Below the pieces are notes generated by a model, which saw only the letters and a list, made by a program, of their open reading frames with translations, did no database searches and was not told where the DNA came from. Shown piece after piece: positions 16,300-22,338 of a DNA stretch of 22,338 bases; the stretch's first letter is position 1; each line of letters begins with the position of its first letter. The position numbers were made by a program, and so were the translations under genes. The DNA is from an uncultured Prevotella sp. (GTDB lineage: Bacteria > Bacteroidota > Bacteroidia > Bacteroidales > Bacteroidaceae): the NCBI GenBank assembly GCA_900769055.1, contig CAAGFF010000162.1:1-22338 (forward strand), given 5' to 3'.

Positions 16300-17217
16300 A
16301 TGAAACAAAAGACCCTCGTTGTTGTTCTTGGCCCCACGGGTGTGGGAAAGACGGAGCTGTGTCTGAGAATAGCAGAACATCTGAATGTTCCTATCATCAA
16401 TGCGGACTCCAGACAGATATTTGCAGAACTACCGATTGGCACAGCTGCACCCACCAAAGAACAACAACGAAGGGTATTTCACTATTTTGTAGGTAATCAT
16501 CATTTGGACGATTACTATAGTGCCTCTATCTATGAGTCAGAGGTTCTCCAGCTTCTATCTTCCTTATTCTCCAACGGACATGACATCGCTCTTCTCACGG
16601 GTGGTTCCATGATGTATATCGATGCTGTTTGCAATGGCATCGATGATATTCCAACCATTAATGACGATATTCGAGAGACTATGAAGCAAAGGTTGGAAGA
16701 TGAAGGCTTAGAAGCTCTGGTTGAGGAACTTAAGAGACTTGACCCCGAACATTGGAACATCGTTGACAGGAACAATCCCCGACGTGTTGTCCACGCCCTT
16801 GAGATATGCAAGCAAACAGGCCGTACATATTCATCATTCCGAACCAATACAGCCAAGGAACGTCCTTTCAACATACTGAAAATTGGACTTGACCGTCCCC
16901 GAGAGGAACTTTACAATCGCATCAACAACCGTGTAGTTCAGATGATAGAAGAGGGACTTGAGGAGGAGGCACGAAGTGTGTTGCCCATGCGCTCCTACAA
17001 CTCGTTGAATACTGTTGGCTACAAGGAGCTTTTCGCATATTTTGATGGAGACATAACACGTGACGAGGCCATCAGACAGATACAGTCCAACACACGCCGA
17101 TATATGCGCAAGCAGCTGACATGGTTCAGGAAGGATAAGACAATTAAGTGGTTCTCGCCTGAAAACATTGAAGAAATCCTAAAATTTATCGACAATACGA
17201 TAAATTTCAGCAGTTAA
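16300..17217 (+). CDS. miaA: tRNA dimethylallyltransferase
   Basis: This 305-aa enzyme transfers a dimethylallyl group to A37 of tRNAs that read U-starting codons. The P-loop is GPTGVGKT (11-18). The general-base aspartate is in NADSRQIF (D36). The usual GGTGLY motif appears as GGSMMY (101-106), a variation that leaves the loop glycines in place. The HALEICKQTGRTYSS and NTVGYKEL motifs and the C-terminal TRRYMRKQLTWFRK helix are typical. It starts 2 bp after lpxA, so it is probably transcribed with the lipid A genes despite having no link to them in function. A second gene copy cannot be excluded from this window. Confidence 0.95.
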   Translation: MKQKTLVVVLGPTGVGKTELCLRIAEHLNVPIINADSRQIFAELPIGTAAPTKEQQRRVFHYFVGNHHLDDYYSASIYESEVLQLLSSLFSNGHDIALLTGGSMMYIDAVCNGIDDIPTINDDIRETMKQRLEDEGLEALVEELKRLDPEHWNIVDRNNPRRVVHALEICKQTGRTYSSFRTNTAKERPFNILKIGLDRPREELYNRINNRVVQMIEEGLEEEARSVLPMRSYNSLNTVGYKELFAYFDGDITRDEAIRQIQSNTRRYMRKQLTWFRKDKTIKWFSPENIEEILKFIDNTINFSS

Positions 17218-17221
17218 TTAT

Positions 17222-17229
17222 TACTTTTG
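17222..17229 (+). promoter_or_regulatory. Possible -7 box for the PBP gene
   Basis: TACTTTTG fits TAnnTTTG in the 39-bp gap between miaA and the penicillin-binding protein gene, 27 bp before its ATG. There is no matching -33 box, so this is weak evidence for a separate promoter; cotranscription with miaA remains possible. Confidence 0.35.
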
Positions 17230-17256
17230 TACTGAAATCGCTAACATCAGTCAATT

Positions 17257-19761
17257 ATGAATAAGGTAAAACGCTTTTTCAGCTTGTGTTACCGCAAGAC
17301 GAGACAATTCCTAAACTGGTACAAGAACCTCTATAAAGGACGCCCATGGTACAGAAAGACCATCACGGCAATTGTGTCCATGGTAGTACTTCTGCTCCTC
17401 TACCTTGGAGCCGTAGACATCAACTTCCTCTGGCTCTTCGGCAAAAGCCCTGGTTACTTCTCTGGCATCAGGGCCCCGCAAACCAGCCAGGCTTCTGAGA
17501 TATACAGTGCAGATGGAGTACTTATAGGAAAGTTCTTCAGTGAGAACCGTACTCCCGTCAAGTACGATGAGGTTAGTAATGATTTCTGGAGGGCACTCAT
17601 AGATACAGAGGATGAGCGTTTTTACAACCACATGGGTGTAGACCCAATTGGTATCTTTGGCGCTGTAAAAGATGCCCTACTCCACCATGACGGTCGTGGA
17701 GCATCTACCATCACACAGCAGTTGGCTAAGAATATGTTCCGTGTGCGCTCTCAATACTCTACGGGATTGCTCGGAAAGGTACCTGGCCTAAAAATCCTCA
17801 TTGTCAAGAGTAAGGAATGGATTATTGCAACCAAGCTTGAGACCATATTTTCCAAGGAGGAGATTATAACGATGTATGCCAATACCGTAGACTTCGGCTC
17901 TAACGCCTTTGGTATAAAGACTGCGGCAAAGACATACTTCAACACCACTCCAAAGAACCTCACTACAGAGCAGGCTGCCGTCCTGGTAGGTATGCTCAAG
18001 GCAACAACTTACTACAACCCATTAGTAAACCCAGAGAACAGTTTGCGCAGACGCAACGTAGTGCTTCGTAACATGGTTGCCCACAACGACTTGTCTAAGG
18101 AACGTTGCGACTCGTTGGTACAGCTGCCCATCAAGCTGGAGTATAAGGTAGAGAACAACTACGACGGCAAGGCCCTATACTTCCGTCAGGCTGTTGCCGA
18201 CTATCTAAAGACATGGTGCACGGAGAACAGAATCGACCTCTACAGCAGTGGCCTGAAAATTTATACCACCATTGACACACGAATGCAGAAGTATGCTGAG
18301 GATGCAGCCATCAAGCAGATGAAGCAGGTACAGCGCAACTTCAAGAACCATTGGGGTAACAACGACCCATGGATTGACGAGAGGGGCAATGTGATACCAA
18401 ATTTCATTGAGGACATAGCAAAGCGGCAACCATTCTACAAAGATCTGCTCGCAAAGTTCCCCAACGAGCCAGACTCTATCAACTATTACCTGAACAAGCC
18501 ACATAAGGTAAAACTTTTCGACTACGAGAACGGAACCATAGAGATGGAAATGTCGTCACTCGACTCCATACGCTACATGGTTAAGTTCATGCATTGTGCC
18601 ATGATAGCAATGGAACCACAGACAGGAGCCGTAAAGGCATGGGTTGGTGACATTGACTACAAGTCTTGGAAGTACGACAAGGTTACAGCCATGCGCCAGC
18701 CTGGTTCCACCTTTAAGCTATTCGTATACACCGAGGCTATGAACCAGGGACTCACACCTTGTGACAAGCGTCGTGACGAATACATATCCATGCAGGTTTA
18801 CGATGCCAAGAAGCACGAAATGACAACCTGGACTCCAGGCAACGCGAATGGAACATTCTCTGGCGACTCCATGCCGCTAAAGAGTGCCTTTGCCAAGAGT
18901 ATCAACTCTGTGGCCGTGCGTCTCGGTCAGGAGATGGGAATAAAGAGAATTATTGATACAGCCCACAAGATGGGAATCAAGAGCCGTCTCGATGACGCTC
19001 CTGCTTTGGCACTCGGCTCAAGCGATGTCAACCTCCTTGAACTTGCCAATGCCTATTGCACCATCTCCAATAACGGCAAGCACCATGAGCCTGTGCTTGT
19101 CACACGTATTGTCGACAAAGACGGAAATGAGGTATACAGAGGTCCAGAAACCGAGGAGCAGGCAATATCCTACAAAAGTGCCTTCCTCATGCAGCAACTC
19201 CTAAAGGGCGGTATGCTCGAACCAGGCGGAACCTCGCAGAGCCTTTGGGGATATGTAGGCAATTTCAAAGACACGGAATTTGGAGGCAAGACAGGAACTT
19301 CGAACAATCATTCAGATGCATGGTTCATGTGCGTAAGCCCGAAACTGGTTGTCGGAGCATGGGTAGGCGGCGAATACCGTAGCATACATTTCCGTACAGG
19401 TGCACTCGGACAAGGCTCACGCACAGCTCTCCCTATCTGTGGATATTTCCTTGAGTCGGTACTGTCTGACCCGGCATTCTCTCATTATCGCGCAAAATTT
19501 GATAAGCCCAACGATGATGCCATAACAGCAGATATGTATACCTGTCAAAGCTACTATCCTCGCGCCGAAGCCGACACTACTGAGCAGGATAGTGCTATCG
19601 TAACAACAGAGGAAATTATTCTTGATGAGAATGGTAACCCTATTGCAAGACCCGTAAAACAAGAACCGGCTCTCGAAGACCAGCAAGGTTCTGGCAACGA
19701 ACAAAAACAGGAACATAAAGCCCAACGCAAGGAACAGGTGATAAATTTCGATGACCTGTAA
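17257..19761 (+). CDS. Class A penicillin-binding protein (PBP1A type), transglycosylase/transpeptidase
   Basis: This 834-aa inner-membrane protein polymerises and crosslinks peptidoglycan. A basic cytoplasmic N-terminus (1-33) precedes one membrane segment (about 34-53). The GT51 glycosyltransferase domain (about 75-260) has catalytic E118 in TEDERFYNHMG, GASTITQQLAKN, and a second Glu at E187 in SKEWIIATKLE. The transpeptidase domain (about 440-740) has S484-T-F-K487, S548-I-N550 and K678-T-G-T681, all intact. An insert of roughly 65 residues (about 360-430) lies between the domains. The last 60 residues are Q/E/K-rich and likely disordered (KQEPALEDQQ...). It may be called pbpA or mrcA in annotation; I leave the symbol blank. 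The gene follows the lipid A cluster, an envelope-biogenesis setting. Confidence 0.95.
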   Translation: MNKVKRFFSLCYRKTRQFLNWYKNLYKGRPWYRKTITAIVSMVVLLLLYLGAVDINFLWLFGKSPGYFSGIRAPQTSQASEIYSADGVLIGKFFSENRTPVKYDEVSNDFWRALIDTEDERFYNHMGVDPIGIFGAVKDALLHHDGRGASTITQQLAKNMFRVRSQYSTGLLGKVPGLKILIVKSKEWIIATKLETIFSKEEIITMYANTVDFGSNAFGIKTAAKTYFNTTPKNLTTEQAAVLVGMLKATTYYNPLVNPENSLRRRNVVLRNMVAHNDLSKERCDSLVQLPIKLEYKVENNYDGKALYFRQAVADYLKTWCTENRIDLYSSGLKIYTTIDTRMQKYAEDAAIKQMKQVQRNFKNHWGNNDPWIDERGNVIPNFIEDIAKRQPFYKDLLAKFPNEPDSINYYLNKPHKVKLFDYENGTIEMEMSSLDSIRYMVKFMHCAMIAMEPQTGAVKAWVGDIDYKSWKYDKVTAMRQPGSTFKLFVYTEAMNQGLTPCDKRRDEYISMQVYDAKKHEMTTWTPGNANGTFSGDSMPLKSAFAKSINSVAVRLGQEMGIKRIIDTAHKMGIKSRLDDAPALALGSSDVNLLELANAYCTISNNGKHHEPVLVTRIVDKDGNEVYRGPETEEQAISYKSAFLMQQLLKGGMLEPGGTSQSLWGYVGNFKDTEFGGKTGTSNNHSDAWFMCVSPKLVVGAWVGGEYRSIHFRTGALGQGSRTALPICGYFLESVLSDPAFSHYRAKFDKPNDDAITADMYTCQSYYPRAEADTTEQDSAIVTTEEIILDENGNPIARPVKQEPALEDQQGSGNEQKQEHKAQRKEQVINFDDL

Positions 19762-19832
19762 AAGCACTATTGACCGCACGCCAAGCATTATTGACGAGCA
19801 GAAAAACTTTACAGCAACGATGACAAAACGGC

Positions 19833-21569
19833 ATGTCAGAAACAGAACAAAACCTGATAGACACCGATAACAACGAACTGCAGCAGGCAATGCAGATAAT
19901 TACTTATACCCGTCACTCGCTTTTCCTAACAGGGAAGGCGGGGACGGGTAAGTCTACGTTTCTACGCCATATTGCCAGCACCACAAAGAAGAAAAACATC
20001 ATCCTTGCTCCTACAGGTATTGCAGCCATTAACGCTGGAGGGGTCACCCTCCACAGTTTCTTCAAACTTCCTTTCCATCCCCTTCTGCCTAACGATGTAC
20101 GCTATAGTGTTCGCAACATCCGTGAGACTCTAAAATATAATAAAGAGAAGGTGAAACTCATAAAAGAGGTAGAACTAATCATCATCGATGAGATTAGCAT
20201 GGTCAGGGCAGATATTATAGACTTTATCGACAAAGTTCTGCGAATATACAACCACAACATGCGCGAGCCTTTTGGAGGCAAACAGATGTTGTTTGTCGGT
20301 GACATCTATCAGTTGGAACCTGTGCTTAAGGAGGAGGACCGACAGTTGCTCAGCCCATTCTACAAGTCTGGATATTTCTTCGATGCCAACGTCTTTAAAC
20401 AGATGCAGCAAGTATGCATAGAGCTAAGGAAAGTATATAGGCAGACGGACAAGCTCTTCATCGACATGCTCGACCATATACGCACCTCTCAAGTACAGAA
20501 GCAACATCTCGACATGCTAAATACCAGGGTTGGTGCCGACATAAGCAGCGACAACAACCAGCTGTCTATTACCTTATCAACTCTTCGGGACACCGTAGAC
20601 CATATCAATCAGAAGAAACTAGAGGAGCTGGAAGGCGATTTATCTGTATTCAAGGGAGTTATCGAGGGTGAGTTTCCAACCAGCAGTCTCCCTACCCCAA
20701 TCGAGCTGGAACTGAAGACAGGAGCACAAGTGCTCTTTGTCAAGAACGACAAGGAGAAAAGATGGGTAAACGGCACTCTTGGAACGGTCGTTGACATTGA
20801 CAATCATTCACACAGGTACATTACAGTAATGACCGAAGGCGGCATATCCTTTGATGTTGAGCGAGAAGTGTGGAGCAACGTAAGATACTCGTTCGATGAG
20901 AAGGAAAAGAAGATTGTCGAGGAAGAGATTGGTACCTACACTCAATTTCCCATAAGGCTCGCATGGGCAATAACGGTTCACAAAAGTCAGGGACTGACAT
21001 TCAATAATGTGAAAATCGACTTCACAGGCGGTGTATTTGCCGCCGGTCAGACCTATGTGGCATTGTCACGTTGCCGTAGCCTGGAAGGCATCTGTCTCAG
21101 TAAAGCCATAAAGCGCAGCGACATATTCGTCAGGTCTGAGGTTGTAGACTTTGCAAGGAACTATAACGACATGAACGTCATAAAATCTGCACTTGCCCAG
21201 TCAAAAGCAGACAAGCAGTACCATGACGCCATAAAGGCGTTCGACCAAGGAGATATGGGAGCTGCACTTGACAACTTTTTCCTCGCCATCCATAGCCGTT
21301 ACGACATAGAAAAGCCCATAGCAAAGAGGTACATCCGCAGGAAACTATCTGTAATTAACCAGCTGCGCAAGGAGATATCAGAACTTAAAGCTAAAGCAGA
21401 CAAGAGAGAAGAGTCTCTAAAACGCTTCGCCACGGAATATGTCATGCTTGGCAAGGAATGCGAACGCGAAGGAATGCGCGATGCCGCTATCCGCAACTAT
21501 GAGAAAGCCCTTGAACTTTATCCCGACCATCCCGTTGCTAAGAGGAAAATCAGGAAGTTGAAAGGATAG
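19833..21569 (+). CDS. Pif1/RecD-like SF1 helicase with C-terminal coiled-coil and TPR-like tail
   Basis: This 578-aa cytoplasmic protein is a superfamily 1B helicase. Motif I is GKAGTGKS (34-41), motif Ia is LAPTGIAAINAGG, motif II is IIIDEIS (116-122), and motif III is FVGDIYQLEPV (154-164). The motif V region is AITVHKSQGLTF (379-390), and motif VI is YVALSRCRSLEGI (408-420). After about residue 450 comes a tail: a lysine/glutamate-rich helical stretch (about 500-530) and one TPR-like unit near the end (DAAIRNYEKALELYPDHP, 550-567). Another helical pair sits at about 460-488. Such Pif1-like ATPases unwind DNA, including structured DNA, but the substrate here is unknown. It starts 71 bp after the PBP gene. 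The G of its TAG stop is the first base of an 8-bp repeat array. Confidence 0.88.
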   Translation: MSETEQNLIDTDNNELQQAMQIITYTRHSLFLTGKAGTGKSTFLRHIASTTKKKNIILAPTGIAAINAGGVTLHSFFKLPFHPLLPNDVRYSVRNIRETLKYNKEKVKLIKEVELIIIDEISMVRADIIDFIDKVLRIYNHNMREPFGGKQMLFVGDIYQLEPVLKEEDRQLLSPFYKSGYFFDANVFKQMQQVCIELRKVYRQTDKLFIDMLDHIRTSQVQKQHLDMLNTRVGADISSDNNQLSITLSTLRDTVDHINQKKLEELEGDLSVFKGVIEGEFPTSSLPTPIELELKTGAQVLFVKNDKEKRWVNGTLGTVVDIDNHSHRYITVMTEGGISFDVEREVWSNVRYSFDEKEKKIVEEEIGTYTQFPIRLAWAITVHKSQGLTFNNVKIDFTGGVFAAGQTYVALSRCRSLEGICLSKAIKRSDIFVRSEVVDFARNYNDMNVIKSALAQSKADKQYHDAIKAFDQGDMGAALDNFFLAIHSRYDIEKPIAKRYIRRKLSVINQLRKEISELKAKADKREESLKRFATEYVMLGKECEREGMRDAAIRNYEKALELYPDHPVAKRKIRKLKG

Positions 21570-21608
21570 TTTAAAGGTTTAATGGTTTAAAGGTTTAATG
21601 GTTTAATG
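21569..21608. repeat. Five tandem 8-bp repeats GTTTAA(A/T)G
   Basis: The order is GTTTAAAG, GTTTAATG, GTTTAAAG, GTTTAATG, GTTTAATG, with no gaps. It begins at the last base of the helicase stop codon. The period of eight and the A/T variation at one position suggest slipped-strand expansion. Similar GTTTAA-rich tracts are common behind Bacteroidetes genes in my memory, but function is unknown. Confidence 0.9.
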
Positions 21609-21731
21609 GTAACAACTCAGTCTTTTTATAAGGGATGGTTTTCGTCTGCGAGCTAACCTTCTCTCAGTTTCTCAGTCGCGCTGTTTGGCGTTGACCTGCC
21701 TTGCCTTTCAGCCGGCGAAAAGGGAAAAGCA

Positions 21732-21782
21732 AAGGGCAAAAGTATAAGAATACAAGTGATGAAGAAAAACTCTTTTGCCCTT
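21732..21782. terminator. 11-bp inverted repeat downstream of the helicase gene, possible terminator
   Basis: AAGGGCAAAAG (21732-21742) pairs exactly with CTTTTGCCCTT (21772-21782) across a 29-nt loop. The right arm is followed by ACATTTTATGG, a modest T-run. It is the only stem between the helicase gene and the right repeat array that could stop its transcript. The loop is long for an intrinsic terminator, so the call is tentative. Confidence 0.35.
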
Positions 21783-21797
21783 ACATTTTATGGTTAG

Positions 21798-21917
21798 AAA
21801 AACGCCGTTTTCTGATTGTAAAACGCGGTTTTATGATGTAAAAAACGCCGTTTTCTGATGTAAAAAACGCCGTTTTCTGATTGTAACGCCGTTTTATGAT
21901 TGGGAAAACGTGTTTTT
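21798..21917. repeat. Right array of ~22-bp near-palindromic repeats
   Basis: Six cores are seen. AAAACGCCGTTTT types lie at 21798-21811, 21840-21854 and 21862-21876. The variant AAAACGCGGTTTT is at 21820-21832, a shortened AACGCCGTTTT at 21885-21895, and a diverged AAAACGTGTTTTT at 21905-21917. Starts are 20-23 bp apart. Most cores are followed by (A/C)TGAT and then TGTA. The arms AAAAC and GTTTT are kept while the middle varies. The unit, period and orientation match the left array at 1-115. Confidence 0.85.
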
Positions 21918-22115
21918 ATTGGCGCAGTTGAATTACCTTGATAAAAATAAAAATTTGCAAAACATCTGTCACTGTCACCGTCTGTTGACAACATATTGGC
22001 TATCAGTAATTTACTTTTTCGCGATGGTGACAGACGATTTAGAAACAGGGCTGAGACCGCACAAAAACAGCGTATTTTGATATCGATGTCGGGTAAGCGT
22101 CTCCACGATGACGTA

Positions 22116-22146
22116 TTGCGTCGTCCAAAATAATTGTTTACCTTTG
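22116..22146 (+). promoter_or_regulatory. Promoter inside the IS66-like end
   Basis: TTG (22116-22118) and TACCTTTG (22139-22146) are 20 bp apart and match the Bacteroidetes -33/-7 pattern. The ATG of the partial ORF is 26 bp downstream. It would drive the transposition genes from within the element. Confidence 0.6.
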
Positions 22147-22172
22147 TCGCGTTTTTTATAAAAGAGATAACA

Positions 22173-22338
22173 ATGAAAACAGCAGAAGAACGTTATGAGG
22201 AGACTTGGAACAGTTATCTTGAGCTTCTCAACAAGAATCCGCGGGCAAGCCTGGTATCCTTAACAAAGTTAAAGAGTGTGTATTATCGCGGCATGACCAA
22301 ATGGATGTCGCACAATGGGCTTAGCGTTTATGATGCCA
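22173..22338 (+). CDS. Partial ORF, probable IS66 accessory (TnpA-like) protein, N-terminal 55 aa
   Basis: The frame opens at ATG 22173 and is still open at the window end, giving 55 complete codons. The peptide starts MKTAEERYEETWNSYLELL and contains SLVSLTKLKSVYYRGMTKWM. This resembles a helix-turn-helix segment of the small first protein in Bacteroidetes IS66 elements (pattern Y-x-G-M-x-x-W-M-x-x-N-G). The position just inside a GTAAGCG end supports this. I do not recognise it strongly enough to exclude another DNA-binding protein. It is truncated by the window edge, not by mutation. Confidence 0.55.
   Translation, partial: MKTAEERYEETWNSYLELLNKNPRASLVSLTKLKSVYYRGMTKWMSHNGLSVYDA

Larger units (their letters stand above)
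21570..22092. other. Non-coding repeat-rich spacer between the helicase gene and the IS66-like end
   Basis: No convincing gene lies in these 523 bp. From left to right they hold the rest of the 8-bp repeats, a stretch with TCTCAGTTTCTCAGT, and an A/G-rich run (about 21715-21765). An 11-bp inverted repeat (21732-21782) and the right palindromic array (21798-21917) follow. After that comes AT-rich sequence with CTGTCACC (21972-21979) and GGTGACAG (22026-22033), an 8-bp inverted pair 46 bp apart. A 66-codon minus-strand frame here is only a translation of the repeats. Confidence 0.7.
22093..22338 (+). mobile_element. Left end of a probable IS66-family insertion sequence (continues beyond window)
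   Basis: GTAAGCGTCTCCACGATGAC begins at 22093. IS66-family elements have terminal inverted repeats starting GTAA, commonly GTAAGCG. A Bacteroidetes promoter follows within 50 bp and then a short ORF of the kind expected as first accessory gene. The 8 bp just before (22085-22092) would be the left target-site copy. The right end, tnpB and tnpC lie outside the window, so the family call rests on the end sequence and ORF style. Confidence 0.6.

Noticed and set aside
21798..21917. CRISPR array
   Set aside because: Units are about 22 bp in total with only 6-10 bp between cores, copies are imperfect, there are no unique spacers and no cas genes.
21794..21994. 66-codon minus-strand frame in the repeat array
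   Set aside because: Its repeated NHKTAF/FYIRKRRF-like text is a direct translation of the DNA repeats, with no start context.
21965..22035. CTGTCACC/GGTGACAG inverted pair as a terminator or element end
   Set aside because: Only 8 bp of pairing with a 46-bp gap, no T-tract, and no matching element end; could be chance.

Overview
The window looks like a chromosomal segment of a Bacteroidetes bacterium, most likely Prevotella or a close relative. The evidence is the Bacteroidetes-type promoter boxes (TAnnTTTG with an upstream TTTG) before several genes, the general lack of Shine-Dalgarno sites, a fused lpxC/fabZ gene, the long Bacteroidetes forms of PurM and PurC, and a subfamily-2 PyrF. Genus is inferred from protein style only; no rRNA or other marker is present. 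Most of the window is core metabolism. I see no defence system, phage, CRISPR array, tRNA or rRNA.

Left part (1-6079). The window opens inside an array of about 22-bp near-palindromic repeats. It then carries uxaC (glucuronate isomerase, minus strand, with a clear terminator) and a divergent ansA (type I asparaginase). Next, on the minus strand, come a secreted DUF2264 protein (possible GH154-type beta-glucuronidase) and an upstream DUF5715 protein with an M15-peptidase-like metal site. ansA and the DUF2264 gene converge and overlap by 11 bp.

Middle part (6080-12923, all plus). This is a compact run: phoH, purC, menG/ubiE, aroE, purM, prfA, an uncatalogued 48-codon ORF and pyrF. Two junctions use TAATG stop/start overlaps. 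The run mixes purine and pyrimidine synthesis, menaquinone, shikimate and translation termination, and ends at a perfect 14-bp inverted repeat.

Right part (13051-21569, all plus). An envelope cluster holds lpxD, lpxC/fabZ and lpxA (first steps of lipid A synthesis plus the fatty-acid dehydratase), with miaA packed behind them. A class A penicillin-binding protein and a Pif1/RecD-like helicase with a C-terminal TPR-like tail follow.

Right edge (21570-22338). About 520 bp of non-coding DNA holds an 8-bp tandem repeat, an inverted repeat and a second copy of the 22-bp palindromic array in the same orientation as the left one. At 22093 a GTAAGCG end appears to start an IS66-family insertion sequence. 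A Bacteroidetes promoter and the first 55 codons of an accessory ORF follow before the window ends.

The least explained items are the two palindromic arrays bracketing the segment, the 48-codon ORF coupled to pyrF, and the DUF5715 protein that keeps the M15 metal ligands but lacks the usual glutamate.
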